A stretch of 36,254 nucleotides of DNA from Loktanella sp. (GTDB lineage: Bacteria > Pseudomonadota > Alphaproteobacteria > Rhodobacterales > Rhodobacteraceae), in the NCBI GenBank assembly GCA_020201155.1, contig JAIVHI010000008.1:1-36254 (forward strand), given 5' to 3'. Below the pieces are notes generated by a model that was given only the letters and a program-made list of their open reading frames with translations, had not been told where the DNA came from and did no database searches. The first letter of the stretch is position 1, and every line of letters starts with the position of its first letter. A program made the translations under genes and the position numbers. Positions 10,011 through 19,331 of the stretch are shown here, piece by piece.

Positions 10011-12452
10011 TTACCAGCCGACACGCCATTGCGGCTTGCTGGGTTTCACCTCGATTTGATTGAGGCCCGAGGCCTCCATCAGGCGGGCGGTTTCCTCTTC
10101 CAGCATCCGTTCGCGGCCTTCGCCCGCGATGGTCACACGGCCTGCCTCGAGCAGCAGGGGTGCGGCCAGCGGGGTGACACGGTCGCGGGTGACGTGATCG
10201 ACGCGGCCCTTCGTGCGGGTCAGCATTTCCTCGATCCGGCCAAAATCCACGAGGCCGCGCAGGGCCTCTTCGCGGGTGATCTGCAGCATCAGGTGGTCGG
10301 GATCATATTTGACCAGCGTGTCGTAGAGGATGTCGGAGGAGAAGGTCGCCTGCCGCCCGGTCTTGCGCGACTGCGGCAGGTTGCGTTCGATCAGACCCGC
10401 GATGGTGGCGGAATAGCGGAACGTCTTTTTCATCACCGCGTTGCCGTCGAGCCATGTCTCGAAGCCCTGCCGCAGGTGCGCGGGGTCGAGCAGCGGTTCG
10501 GGGTCGGTGACAGGCTCCAACCCCCAGATCATCGTCGCGTAGTCGGTGGAGACGAAGCCAAGCGGGGCGAGGTTCAGATCCTCCATCCGCTGTGTCAGCA
10601 GAAGCCCCAGGGTCTGCATCGCGTTGCGACCGGCGAAGCCGTAGAACACCGTGTGCGGGCGGCCGTCGTGGGGGAAGCTTTCCACAAGGATCCGACCGGC
10701 CTGCGGCATGCGGCTGACGCCGCGCTGCAGGTCGAGCCATTGCGCGGTATGGGGGGGCAGATTGGTGTAATCGGTCTGCTGGAACATGCGCAGGATGCGC
10801 GCGGACAACTGCGTCGACGTGGCGAACTTGGTGCCCATGAAGGTGGCGATCTTGGGTTTCTTGGCGGCGTCGCGCGTCACCTCGACCGTCATTTCGCGCA
10901 GGCCGTCGTAGCGGACGATCTTGCCACCGATCAGGAAGGTGTCTCCGGGGGTCAGGGTGGCGGCGAAACCTTCCTCGATCTCGCCCAGTGGGCGGTAGCT
11001 GCCCTTGTATCTGACCTTGACCAGATCGGTGTCCTGAATGGTTCCGATGTTCATGCGGATGTTGCGGCTGGCGCGCGGGTCGCGCAGGTGCCACAGCCCG
11101 TCGGTCTGTTTCAGGCGCTTCCACTTGTCATAGGCGCGCAGAGCATAGCCACCGGTGGCACAAAAGGTGAGGCAGTCGTCGAACTGGACGCGGGTGAGGG
11201 CGGCGAAGGCGCCGACGGTGGTCACCTCGGTGTAAAGGTCATCGGCATCGAAAGGGCCGGCGCAGGCGGTGATCAGGATATGCTGGCACAGCACGTCACG
11301 CGGGCCCGGGCCCTTGGGGTCGCCGTCGAGATCATGCGCCTTGACGGCTTCCAGGGCCGCCACGCATTCGACGACCTCGAAGCGGTTGGCAGGGACCAGA
11401 AGGGCCTTGGAGGGCGCGTTGTAGCGGTGGTTGGCGCGACCGATCCGCTGGACAAGGCGCTTGACGTTCTTGGGCGCGCCGATCTGGATGACAAGGTCCA
11501 CATCGCCCCAGTCGATCCCCAGATCGAGCGAACCGGTGCAGACGATGGCCTTGAGATCGCCGCGCACCATCGCGGCCTCGACCCGTTCGCGCTGTTCGCG
11601 GGCAAGCGAGCCGTGGTGGATGCCGATGGGCAGATCGTCGGTGTTGGCCAGCCAGAGGTTGTGAAAGAAGATTTCGGCCTGGGCGCGGGTGTTGTGGAAG
11701 ATCAGCGTCGTGTTGTGCTGGCGGACCTGTTCCAGAACGGCGGGGATGGCATAGGCTGCCCCGCCACCGGCCCAGGGCGGAGCCTCTTCGGTTTGCAGCA
11801 TCGCGATGTCGGGGTCGGGGCCGGGGTCGGCGTGCAGGATTTCGCAAGGGGCGGGATGGCAGCGGAGCTGGTCCGCGATGGCTTGCGGGTTCTCGACCGT
11901 GGCCGACAGGCCGACGCGCCGCAGACCCGGTGCCAGTTTTTGCAGGCGGCCCAATGCGAGCATCAGTTGATCGCCACGCTTGCTTTCGGCAAGGGCGTGG
12001 ATTTCGTCCACGATGATGCGCTGGAGACCTTTGAACATGCGCGGTGCGTCCTCGTAGGAGGTCAAGAGCGCGAGGCTTTCGGGTGTGGTCAGCAGGATAT
12101 GTGGCGGGTCGGCGCGCTGCCGCTTTTTCTGGGTGGCGGTGGTGTCGCCAGTGCGGTCCTCGATCCGGATCGGCAGGTCCATGTCCTCGACGGGGGTTCG
12201 CAGGTTACGCTTGATGTCCGCCGCCAGCGCCTTGAGTGGCGAAACGTAGAGCGTGTGCAGACCGGTATGGGTGCCGTCCGCCAGTTCGGCAAGCGTCGGC
12301 AGGAACCCGGCGAGGGTCTTGCCGCCGCCCGTTGGGGCGATCAGCAGAAGCGCGGGGGCCTCTGCGCGGTCCAGCATGTCCTGCTGGTGGGGGTGGATCG
12401 ACCAGCCGCGCGAGGCGAACCAATCGGCGAAGACAGGGGGAAGTGGGCGCAT
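10011..12452 (-). CDS. Ligase-associated DEXH-box DNA helicase (Lhr-like)
   Basis: A superfamily 2 helicase of 813 residues. Walker A is APTGGGKT (39-46), the DEIH box is at 149-152, and a GLSAT motif III follows. The second RecA domain carries IFHNTRAQAE, GIHHGSL and QRIGRANHR (motif VI), and a long C-terminal Lhr core follows. This is the ligase-associated DEXH helicase family, thought to act in DNA repair with PdeM, a DNA ligase and an exonuclease. Length is as expected and the frame is intact. pdeM follows about 40 bp downstream. The start at ATG 12452 has no strong ribosome binding site, but it fits the family N terminus (RPLPPVFADWFASRGW). Confidence 0.9.
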   Translation of the reverse strand: MRPLPPVFADWFASRGWSIHPHQQDMLDRAEAPALLLIAPTGGGKTLAGFLPTLAELADGTHTGLHTLYVSPLKALAADIKRNLRTPVEDMDLPIRIEDRTGDTTATQKKRQRADPPHILLTTPESLALLTSYEDAPRMFKGLQRIIVDEIHALAESKRGDQLMLALGRLQKLAPGLRRVGLSATVENPQAIADQLRCHPAPCEILHADPGPDPDIAMLQTEEAPPWAGGGAAYAIPAVLEQVRQHNTTLIFHNTRAQAEIFFHNLWLANTDDLPIGIHHGSLAREQRERVEAAMVRGDLKAIVCTGSLDLGIDWGDVDLVIQIGAPKNVKRLVQRIGRANHRYNAPSKALLVPANRFEVVECVAALEAVKAHDLDGDPKGPGPRDVLCQHILITACAGPFDADDLYTEVTTVGAFAALTRVQFDDCLTFCATGGYALRAYDKWKRLKQTDGLWHLRDPRASRNIRMNIGTIQDTDLVKVRYKGSYRPLGEIEEGFAATLTPGDTFLIGGKIVRYDGLREMTVEVTRDAAKKPKIATFMGTKFATSTQLSARILRMFQQTDYTNLPPHTAQWLDLQRGVSRMPQAGRILVESFPHDGRPHTVFYGFAGRNAMQTLGLLLTQRMEDLNLAPLGFVSTDYATMIWGLEPVTDPEPLLDPAHLRQGFETWLDGNAVMKKTFRYSATIAGLIERNLPQSRKTGRQATFSSDILYDTLVKYDPDHLMLQITREEALRGLVDFGRIEEMLTRTKGRVDHVTRDRVTPLAAPLLLEAGRVTIAGEGRERMLEEETARLMEASGLNQIEVKPSKPQWRVGW

Positions 12453-12518
12453 GAGCCATAGGTGCGATGAGCGAGGGCGGGGTCAAGCCCCTGCCTTCGC
12501 GCCTTTTGCGACGGTGCA

Positions 12519-12576
12519 GGGGGGCCAGCCCCCCGTCCTGCGGACTCCCCCCGGGATATTTGGGGCAAGATGATGG
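12519..12576. repeat. Intergenic hairpin plus dispersed motif, copy 2
   Basis: Between the helicase and AAA ATPase genes, a GC-rich inverted repeat GGGGGGC (12519-12525) and GCCCCCC (12528-12534) is followed at 12546-12576 by CCCCCCGGGATATTT and GGGCAAGATGATG. The second part resembles the element at 8379-8410. It could act as a terminator for the AAA ATPase transcript (minus strand), but no T run is seen. Confidence 0.5.
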
Positions 12577-12580
12577 GGGG

Positions 12581-13888
12581 TCAGTGGTCGACGTCGCTTT
12601 CGGCCACGAACATGTTGGACCAGGCCCGGTCGATCAGTTCGGGGGTCATCTGGTAGGGGATGCCTTCGAATTCGCAGATCGAGATCATCTGGTCGATCAG
12701 GAAGATGGGCTGGTAGTTGGCATAGACATTGTCGATCTCGGGATATCTGTTCTGTAGCAGGTGGACCAGCGAGGCCTCGTCGAGTGGTATCTTGCGCTTG
12801 CGGGCGACGAGGCTGAAGATCTTGAGGAAGTCCTTTTGGTTGGGGCCATCGATGCGGATCTTGTAGAAGATGCGGCGCAGGGCGGCCTTGTCGAAGATCG
12901 CGTTGGGGTGAAAGTTGGTCGAGAAGATGACCAGCGTATCGAAGGGCACTTCGAATTTCTCGCCCGATTGCAGGGCAAGGATATCCTTGTTTTCCTCGAG
13001 CGGGACAATCCAGCGGTTGATCAGGGCCTGCGGCGGTTCGGCCTGGCGGCCAAGGTCGTCGACGATGAAGACGCCGCCCGTGGATTTGAGCTGCAAGGGG
13101 GCCTGATAGGTCCGTGCCGTAGGGTTATAGACGAGGTCGAGCATGTCGAGCGAGAGTTCACCGCCGGTTATGACGGTGGGTCGTTCGCATTTGACGTAGC
13201 GGGTGTCGTAGCGGCCCGAGGTGCGGCGCAGGGAATTGGGATCGTCCACATCTTCTTCGGGCGCGGAATGGACGATGGGGTCGTAGACCGTGATGACCTG
13301 GCCGGAATATTCGATGGCGCGGGGGACGTAGATCTTGTCGCCCAGCGCGTCGCGGATACCGTTCGAGATCGAGGATTTACCGTTGCCGGGTGGACCGTAC
13401 ATCAGGATCGACCGGCCTGCACCGACGGCGGGGCCGAGATTGTCCAGAAGGGTCGGCGGCAGCACGAGATGCCCCATCGCCGTCGTCAGCCTTTCGCGGC
13501 TGAGGTGGATGTTACGGATCGACTGGCGCTTGATCTGTTCGCGGTAGACGTCGAGCGGGACCGGCATCGCGCCGAAGTATTCCGACTGCGCAAGGGCATC
13601 GAGCGCGCGGGCCTTGCCGCTGTCGGTCAACTGGTAGCCCATCTCGTTGCCGTTATTGGCGTTCAGCGTGCCGGTCGCTTCGCACAGCAACTGGCTGCGG
13701 GCGAGGTCGATCAGCTCTTGCGTGACGGACAGCGGCAAGCAAATCAGGCGGGCCAGTTCGGACGCCTGACTCAGGTTCGAGCGGTACATCGTCTTGATCA
13801 GGATGTCGCGCATCATGGCGGTGGCCAGCTTCATCCCGGCGATCCCCTTGGGGGGCGGCGGAGCCATTACGGAGGTTTGCATGTTCAT
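12581..13888 (-). CDS. AAA family ATPase of unknown role, at the end of the Tad block
   Basis: A 435-residue AAA-type ATPase. Walker A is GPPGNGKSS (165-173) and Walker B GGVFIVDD (271-278). A sensor-like IFSTNFHP and an arginine-containing LRRIFYKI follow. The N-terminal 150 residues look helical and winged-helix-like (MRDILIKTMYRSNLS, QELIDLARS) and end in a conserved SEYFGAMPVPLDVY. From memory similar proteins are common in Rhodobacteraceae and are annotated only as ATPase. No function is assigned here. ATG 13888 is chosen because AGCAGGAC lies about 7 bases upstream; an in-frame ATG at 13960 would add 24 residues. It follows the cpaA prepilin peptidase by 95 bp in the same direction, so it may be part of the Tad transcription unit. 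Confidence 0.85.
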   Translation of the reverse strand: MNMQTSVMAPPPPKGIAGMKLATAMMRDILIKTMYRSNLSQASELARLICLPLSVTQELIDLARSQLLCEATGTLNANNGNEMGYQLTDSGKARALDALAQSEYFGAMPVPLDVYREQIKRQSIRNIHLSRERLTTAMGHLVLPPTLLDNLGPAVGAGRSILMYGPPGNGKSSISNGIRDALGDKIYVPRAIEYSGQVITVYDPIVHSAPEEDVDDPNSLRRTSGRYDTRYVKCERPTVITGGELSLDMLDLVYNPTARTYQAPLQLKSTGGVFIVDDLGRQAEPPQALINRWIVPLEENKDILALQSGEKFEVPFDTLVIFSTNFHPNAIFDKAALRRIFYKIRIDGPNQKDFLKIFSLVARKRKIPLDEASLVHLLQNRYPEIDNVYANYQPIFLIDQMISICEFEGIPYQMTPELIDRAWSNMFVAESDVDH

Positions 13889-13983
13889 GGCGAAGTCCTG
13901 CTGCGGCACTGCGGTTTCAGTGCTTTGAATGGCAGGCCATTGTGGCGAAATGAGGGACAAACACGGCCCTCAATGGGTCACTG

Positions 13984-14478
13984 TCACCGCAGGACGAGGA
14001 CGATTCCAAGATAGGCGACAAGCGCCATGGAGAGCGGAAAGCCCATCGGAAAGCGTTTGCTGGCGGTGTCCCAGCTGGCCCAATGGGGGACGGCCTGCCT
14101 TATGGGTGTGGCCCTTGCGATGCGATGTGCAGCATAGCCTGCCAGGAAGGCAGCCGACAGGATCAGGGCAACCAACACCGCATCCGATGTCGCGATCATC
14201 GGGGCTGCGGCGGCCATGAACTTGGCGTCACCGGCGCCCATGGCGCCTGCGGCGTTCAGGACCATCCCGATCACCAGAATGACCGGCAGATGCAGCCAGT
14301 GCCAAAGGTATTGGTCGAATGGCAGGGCGATCAGGCCAAGCACGGCATAGGCCGCGACCAGTGCCAGGACCGTGGCATTCGGGATCTTCATCCGAGACAG
14401 GTCGGAGTAAGAAACGATGAAGGCGATGGGAAGGGCGGCGAGCAGGAACCAGCCGGCTGCCCATGCAGTCAAGTCCAT
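13984..14478 (-). CDS. cpaA: Prepilin peptidase CpaA/TadV (A24 family)
   Basis: CpaA cleaves the leader of Flp prepilin at the inner membrane. The 164-residue product has about four to five hydrophobic segments. It carries both A24 aspartates: Asp26 in SYSDLSRMKIPN, and Asp84 in GAGDAK. It matches the short, N-methylase-lacking TadV/CpaA type. The start ATG 14478 overlaps the TGA of the upstream TPR lipoprotein gene by one base (TGATG), so translation is probably coupled. Its substrate gene flp is about 10 kb away at the other end of the Tad block, whereas many Tad loci have the peptidase next to flp. Confidence 0.88.
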   Translation of the reverse strand: MDLTAWAAGWFLLAALPIAFIVSYSDLSRMKIPNATVLALVAAYAVLGLIALPFDQYLWHWLHLPVILVIGMVLNAAGAMGAGDAKFMAAAAPMIATSDAVLVALILSAAFLAGYAAHRIARATPIRQAVPHWASWDTASKRFPMGFPLSMALVAYLGIVLVLR

Positions 14479-15329
14479 CAGCCGTTCGAGACGTTGTCCT
14501 CCAGCGCGCGAAGGGACCGCGCGGCCTCTTCGAAGTGCTGGGGATGGGTGTCGATGGCTTCGCGCAACAGGCCCTTTCCGATGGTCAGGTCGTTCTGCTT
14601 GATCGCGGTCAGCGCCAGCGTGTGCAGCAGTTTCGCGCGTTCGACCTGTGTCATCGGAATGACAGGCAGGTCGTAGTTGCGCTGGGCCCCGCGCGCGAGG
14701 ATCAGGTTGTTCTTGGCTGTGAACATGCCGCCGTCCTGGCGCAGGGCGTCGGTGAACAGACGTTCCGCATCGCGGTAGTCTCCGCGGGTCAGCTTGGAGA
14801 AGCCCCAGTTGTTCAACACGCCGGCGGGTGTCGTCGTCAGGCCGGCCGCGATCTCGTAAAAGCTGTCTGCCTTGCCCCACTGCTGGTTGCTGTCGGCAAC
14901 CATCGCTTCCAGCCTGTAACGGCGATAGGTCTCGTGGGTGGGCGGGATGGTGTTGAGCATCGCCGCGGCCTCGTCCCAGCGGTTCGAGCGGATCATGGCA
15001 TCGGCCAGTTCGACACGGTCGTCGTTGTTGGCCTCTTCATGTTCGATGACGCTTTGCCAGGAGGAGACGCCTTCGGGGCCACGGCCGGCACGCACGAGGC
15101 TTTTCGCCTTGCCGCGCATCAGGTCGATCCGTCCCGGTTCGTTGTTGAGCGCGCCTGTGAAATAGCGCACGGCCTCCTCGGGGTCTCCGACCGTCAGCAT
15201 CACGTCATTGAGATTGGTCTCATCGACCACATCCATATCCGAGAGCGCGCGTTCAACCTGCGCATCGCCGGATTGGTTGCAGGCCGAAAGGGCGGCGATC
15301 GCCACGGTGCATAGAAAAAACTGGCGCAT
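14478..15329 (-). CDS. Second TadD-like TPR lipoprotein
   Basis: A 283-residue lipoprotein with a signal peptide and lipobox ALSAC (Cys17). Several TPR-like helical repeats follow (about 45-260), including GVLNNWGFSKLTRGDYRDAE and AKNNLILARGAQRNY. The latter motifs resemble TadD, the lipoprotein that assists secretin assembly or pilotin function. It lies directly after tadD with a 30-bp gap and overlaps cpaA by one base, so it is part of the Tad operon. Having two TPR lipoproteins in tandem suggests a division of labour, but the specific role is not known. The frame is intact. The start is ATG 15329. Confidence 0.82.
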   Translation of the reverse strand: MRQFFLCTVAIAALSACNQSGDAQVERALSDMDVVDETNLNDVMLTVGDPEEAVRYFTGALNNEPGRIDLMRGKAKSLVRAGRGPEGVSSWQSVIEHEEANNDDRVELADAMIRSNRWDEAAAMLNTIPPTHETYRRYRLEAMVADSNQQWGKADSFYEIAAGLTTTPAGVLNNWGFSKLTRGDYRDAERLFTDALRQDGGMFTAKNNLILARGAQRNYDLPVIPMTQVERAKLLHTLALTAIKQNDLTIGKGLLREAIDTHPQHFEEAARSLRALEDNVSNG

Positions 15330-15359
15330 ATTCCTGCGTCCTTTGCTGCTCTTGCCTCT

Positions 15360-15920
15360 TTACGCGCCAAGAAGGATGAAATCCCCCGTGCCGCGCCTGA
15401 CCAGTTTGAAGTCCTGGTTCTGTTGATCTGGATCGTAACCGGGGTCCGAGAGGTTGGATAGCGCGAGACGCAAATTCTCGCGAATTTGGTCGGAATTGCC
15501 GTTATCCGTTGCAAAGGCGCGACGGAACACCTCGGCAGCTTCGCTGTATTCGCCCTTTTCCAGAAGGATGACGCCCAGATTGTTCCATGCGGCGGGGAAA
15601 TCCGGCTCCTCTTCGGTCGCGCGGCGCAGCAAGCGTTCGGCCTGTCCCAACCGTCCAAGCTTGAGATTGGCCGAGCCGAGCGCCGACAGCGTGTCCACAT
15701 TGACGCCCTGTTGTGCGGCGGCACGGGTGTAGGCGCGCAGGGCAAGCTCGTGCTCGCCCGCCGCCATCAGGCGATGGCCCACGATCAGACCGTCTTCGTC
15801 GCCTTCACCGGCTATTCCCGGGGCATAGACGGTGTCGTCGGTACGACCGAAGCCGCCTGAAGAACAGGCGGCTGCCGTCGAACAAAGACCAAGGGCAATG
15901 AAGACCCGGCGTTGAAGCAT
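15360..15920 (-). CDS. tadD: TadD-like TPR lipoprotein
   Basis: A 186-residue predicted lipoprotein. The lipobox is STAAAC with Cys19, followed by a Ser/Gly linker. Three TPR-like units come next (about 50-150), with AAWNNLGVILLEKGEYSEAAEVFRRA as the clearest, cited here only by its ends AAWNNLGV and AAEVFRRA. TadD is an outer-membrane-associated lipoprotein needed for Flp pilus biogenesis. The gene begins 3 bp after tadC and is followed by a second TPR lipoprotein. It is intact and of usual size. Which of the two TPR lipoproteins is the strict TadD equivalent is uncertain. Confidence 0.82.
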   Translation of the reverse strand: MLQRRVFIALGLCSTAAACSSGGFGRTDDTVYAPGIAGEGDEDGLIVGHRLMAAGEHELALRAYTRAAAQQGVNVDTLSALGSANLKLGRLGQAERLLRRATEEEPDFPAAWNNLGVILLEKGEYSEAAEVFRRAFATDNGNSDQIRENLRLALSNLSDPGYDPDQQNQDFKLVRRGTGDFILLGA

Positions 15921-15923
15921 CCG

Positions 15924-16901
15924 TTAGAAGTTAGCCCCGCTGAGGTTTGTCGATATGTTGTAGATCGACGGTCCGATCAGGATGAGCAAAAGCGGGGGCA
16001 CGGTCAACATCATCGTCGCAAGTGTCATTTTCGTGGGCAGTTTGTTTGCGGCTTCCTCGGCACGCATGACGCGCTTGTCGCGCATCTCGCCGGCATAGAC
16101 CCGCAAGGCGTCGGCAATCGAGGTGCCGAATTGCTGCGACTGGATCAGCACCGTCACGAAGCTGCTGACGTCCTGCACGCCGCACCGTTCGGACATGTCA
16201 CGCAGAACGGCGTCCTTGGCCTTGCCGGCTTTCATTTCCTGCGCGACCATTTCGAATTCTTCGGACAGGTCGGGAAATCCAGAGCGCAACTCGCGGCTGA
16301 CGCGAATGATCGATTGGTCGAGCGATTGCCCGGCTTCGACGCAGACCAGCATCATGTCGAGACTGTCGGGGAAGCCATTGGTGATCTCTTCCTTGCGCGT
16401 GGCCTGCCTGCGGGTCACCCAATACTTGGGGAGCATATAGCCGACGCCACCGGGACCGAGGATGTAGACCATCAGGTTTGTGGTCGTGACATCGCCTTGG
16501 CTCATTTTCAGCATTGCGTAGATGCCACCCAGAAGCAGCCCGATAATACCCAGCGCAAACTGCGAGAAATGAAAGATCCGAACGGCATTGCGGCTGCGGT
16601 AGCCGGCCTGCAACAGCTTGAGCTTGACAGCCGAGTATTCCTCGGCGTTCTGCGGCTCGAGGAAGGTCGAATATTTCTCGAGCTTGTCCTTGCTTGACGC
16701 GGTCCTCAGCTTTTCGGCGGTCTTGCTTTGGGCCGCTTGGTGACGCTGCTGTTGCTTGAGCTTGTCCAGCGGATCTTCTTCCTTGGTCAGAAGAAAGGGC
16801 AGGGTGACGAGGATCATCGCGACACCGATCAGCCCTACGATCATCAGCATTCCGTAGGGCCCAAGGTATTGCGTCACCATGGCGTTGATTTCTTCAAACA
16901 T
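15924..16901 (-). CDS. tadC: Tad inner-membrane platform protein TadC
   Basis: TadC is one of two GspF-like polytopic inner-membrane proteins that form the platform for Flp pilus assembly. The 325-residue product has an N-terminal hydrophobic segment (about 15-38), a charged Gln/Lys-rich stretch, two central membrane segments (about 105-160) and a C-terminal one (290-315). The GspF/T2SSF domain between carries FPDSLDMMLVCVEAGQSLDQ and FVTVLIQSQQFGTSIADALR. It begins 9 bp after tadB and ends 3 bp before tadD, so all are co-transcribed. No anomaly is seen. Confidence 0.92.
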   Translation of the reverse strand: MFEEINAMVTQYLGPYGMLMIVGLIGVAMILVTLPFLLTKEEDPLDKLKQQQRHQAAQSKTAEKLRTASSKDKLEKYSTFLEPQNAEEYSAVKLKLLQAGYRSRNAVRIFHFSQFALGIIGLLLGGIYAMLKMSQGDVTTTNLMVYILGPGGVGYMLPKYWVTRRQATRKEEITNGFPDSLDMMLVCVEAGQSLDQSIIRVSRELRSGFPDLSEEFEMVAQEMKAGKAKDAVLRDMSERCGVQDVSSFVTVLIQSQQFGTSIADALRVYAGEMRDKRVMRAEEAANKLPTKMTLATMMLTVPPLLLILIGPSIYNISTNLSGANF

Positions 16902-16910
16902 CTGACAGCC

Positions 16911-17876
16911 TCAAACCTTGATATTCACGAGAGAGCGCATGACGATCAGGTTCGCCACGAGAAAGGCGGCCACGACCAGACAGGCGGGGATGAAAATCGA
17001 GGTGCCCATGACCTCGTCGAAGTAGTCGGGCTGAATCAGGTTGATGCCGATCAGCGCGAGGATGGGAAAGCCCGACAACAGCTTGCCCGACCACTTGGCT
17101 TCGGCGGTAATCGCCTTGACCCGCCGGAACAGGCGAAAGCGGGCGCGGATCACCTTGGCCAGACCATCGAGAATCTCGGCAAGGTTACCGCCCGATTGCT
17201 GCTGGATCGTCACGGCGACCGCGAGAAAGCGCAAATCCTGCATGTCCAGACGTTCGGCCATCGCCTTGAGGCACTCGCCCACATCGCGGCCATAGGCGGT
17301 CTCGTCCGAGATCACGCCCATTTCGGTGCCCAGGGGGTCCGCTACCTCTTTCGACACGATCGAAATGGCCGAGCTGAACGGGTGGCCGACGCGCAGGCTG
17401 CGCACCATCAGTTCGACAGCTTCGGGCAACTGTTCCTCGATCATCGCCATGCGCTTGTTGGCCTTGGCCGAGATCCAGACGAAGACGCCACCGATGCCCA
17501 TCGCCGTGCCGACGCCGATGCGCACAGGCAGGCTGGTTGCTGTCATCATGGTCAGGCCGAAGAAAGCCACGACGCTCACGACACCCATGAGCATGATGAT
17601 CTGACTGGGGGAAAAGGCGATGTTTGCCTTCTGCGCCTTGATCGCCAGGATCGAATAGATCGGGATCGACTGGCTTTTCATGTGCTGGGTCATCTCCTTG
17701 CGGAGCTGTTCCAGAACCTGTTCGCGTCCACCGCCCTTTTCCATGAGCTCAAGGCGACGGTTCACCTTGCCGTTCATGGAAATCGACTTGCCGAACATGA
17801 CCAGATAAAGGCCCTGCACCATAGCGAGGACGGCGACGAAGATGATGATGTAGATGATCGGGGCAGCGGAAATCAT
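16911..17876 (-). CDS. tadB: Tad inner-membrane platform protein TadB
   Basis: TadB pairs with TadC in the Tad inner-membrane platform, where the CpaF ATPase drives pilin insertion. The 321-residue product has an N-terminal membrane helix (about 6-28), two central ones (about 93-135) and a C-terminal pair (285-318). Between them is the T2SSF domain with LPEAVELMVRSLRVGHPFSS and VAVTIQQQSGGNLAEIL. The start ATG 17876 is 6 bp after the cpaF stop, indicating coupling. Length is typical and the gene is intact. Confidence 0.92.
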   Translation of the reverse strand: MISAAPIIYIIIFVAVLAMVQGLYLVMFGKSISMNGKVNRRLELMEKGGGREQVLEQLRKEMTQHMKSQSIPIYSILAIKAQKANIAFSPSQIIMLMGVVSVVAFFGLTMMTATSLPVRIGVGTAMGIGGVFVWISAKANKRMAMIEEQLPEAVELMVRSLRVGHPFSSAISIVSKEVADPLGTEMGVISDETAYGRDVGECLKAMAERLDMQDLRFLAVAVTIQQQSGGNLAEILDGLAKVIRARFRLFRRVKAITAEAKWSGKLLSGFPILALIGINLIQPDYFDEVMGTSIFIPACLVVAAFLVANLIVMRSLVNIKV

Positions 17877-17882
17877 GGCGAA

Positions 17883-19316
17883 TTACTCCGCAACCATGGG
17901 TTCGAAGATCTGTGGTGGCAGATCGTAGCCCCACAGTTTGAAACGTTCACTGAAGGCCGACCGCACGCCAGTGGCGGTGAAGTGACCGATGATCTTGTTG
18001 TCGGGTGTCAGTCCGACGCGCTGATAGCGGAACACTTCCTGCATCGAGATGACATCGCCTTCCATGCCGGTGATTTCGGTGATCGACGTCATGCGACGCG
18101 AACCGTCCTGCAGACGCGAGGCTTGAACGATCAGGTTCACAGCCGAAGAAATCTGGCTTCGCACCGCCTTGATCGGCATCTCGATGCCGGCCATGGCGAT
18201 CATGTTCTCGAGGCGGCTGACACCGTCGCGGGCGCTGTTGGCGTGGATCGTCGTCATCGATCCGTCGTGGCCGGTGTTCATGGCCTGCAACATGTCGATC
18301 ACTTCCTCGCCGCGTGTTTCGCCGACGATGATACGGTCGGGGCGCATCCGCAGGGCGTTCTTGAGGCAGTCCCGCTGGCTGACGCCACCCTTGCCCTCGA
18401 CGTTGGGCGGACGGCTTTCCATGCGGCCCACATGTGTCTGCTGCAGTTGAAGTTCGGCCGTGTCTTCGATGGTCAGGATGCGTTCGTCGTCGCCGATAAA
18501 GGACGACAGCGCGTTCAGTGTCGTCGTCTTACCCGAACCCGTACCACCCGAGACGATGATGTTCAGGCGGGTCGAGACGGCAGCTTGCAGATAGGCGGCC
18601 ATTTCCTCGGTGAAGGCGCCGAACTTGACCAGCTCGTCGATGCCCAGCTTTTCCTTTTTGAACTTTCGAATGGAAACAAGGCTGCCGTCAACGGCGATGG
18701 GCGGCACCATTGCGTTGAAACGTGAACCGTCCGCCAGACGCGCATCGACGTAAGGGTTCGATTCGTCGACACGGCGACCCACGGCCGAGACGATCTTGTC
18801 GATGATCCGCAGAAGGTGCTTTTCGTCCTTGAAGGTGACGTCCGTCAGTTGCAGCTTGCCCGAACGTTCGACGAAGATCTGCTGCGGCCCGTTCACGAGG
18901 ATATCGTTGACGGTGTCGTCCTTCAAAAGCGTCTCGAGCGGGCCAAGACCTGTGACCTCAAAGAACAGGTCCTGATTCAAGGCCTGTCGTTCCTCACGGT
19001 TGAGCACCACGCCCATGCCTTCGAGTGATTCTGCGGCAATCGCGTTGATCTCGGCGCGCAAATCCGTTTCGGAGGCCGTTTCAAGGGCGGCGAGGTTGAG
19101 GTTCTCCAAGAGCGCCTTGTGCAGTTCGAGCTTGATCTCGCCCAGCCGTTCCTTGCGCTTTTTCTCGCGGTCTTGCGGTGCTGCTTCGGCACTGCGCTTG
19201 GGCATCGCTTTCATCAGGCTGGCTTTGGGGGCGACATCCTGTTCCGGCACGGCGGCCAGTTTCGGTTGGGTGACCGCCGCCTTGCTGCCGTCCGTCTTCT
19301 TGTACTTCGAGAACAT
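17883..19316 (-). CDS. cpaF: Tad secretion ATPase CpaF/TadA
   Basis: CpaF (TadA) is the GspE/VirB11-type hexameric ATPase powering Flp pilus assembly. The 477-residue product has a basic, disordered N terminus (1-60) and an N-terminal domain (60-220). Walker A is GGTGSGKT (257-264), the Asp box [11 protein letters not shown] (280-290), Walker [12 protein letters not shown] (328-338) and the His box [12 protein letters not shown] (349-360). All nucleotide-binding elements are present. AAGGAAAAGG precedes ATG 19316. It is 15 bp downstream of cpaE and 6 bp upstream of tadB, inside the Tad operon. Confidence 0.95.
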   Translation of the reverse strand: MFSKYKKTDGSKAAVTQPKLAAVPEQDVAPKASLMKAMPKRSAEAAPQDREKKRKERLGEIKLELHKALLENLNLAALETASETDLRAEINAIAAESLEGMGVVLNREERQALNQDLFFEVTGLGPLETLLKDDTVNDILVNGPQQIFVERSGKLQLTDVTFKDEKHLLRIIDKIVSAVGRRVDESNPYVDARLADGSRFNAMVPPIAVDGSLVSIRKFKKEKLGIDELVKFGAFTEEMAAYLQAAVSTRLNIIVSGGTGSGKTTTLNALSSFIGDDERILTIEDTAELQLQQTHVGRMESRPPNVEGKGGVSQRDCLKNALRMRPDRIIVGETRGEEVIDMLQAMNTGHDGSMTTIHANSARDGVSRLENMIAMAGIEMPIKAVRSQISSAVNLIVQASRLQDGSRRMTSITEITGMEGDVISMQEVFRYQRVGLTPDNKIIGHFTATGVRSAFSERFKLWGYDLPPQIFEPMVAE

Positions 19317-19331
19317 TGCGTTGCCTTTTCC

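Noticed and set aside
10029-12461. An 810-codon open frame on the plus strand opposite the helicase gene
   Set aside because: It mirrors the helicase almost exactly, has no recognisable motif and arises from GC-rich codon use that leaves the opposite strand open.
16728-18725. A 665-codon plus-strand open frame opposite tadB and cpaF
   Set aside because: It lies across several intact tad genes on the other strand, is His/Asp-rich with no domain, and has the composition of an antisense shadow.
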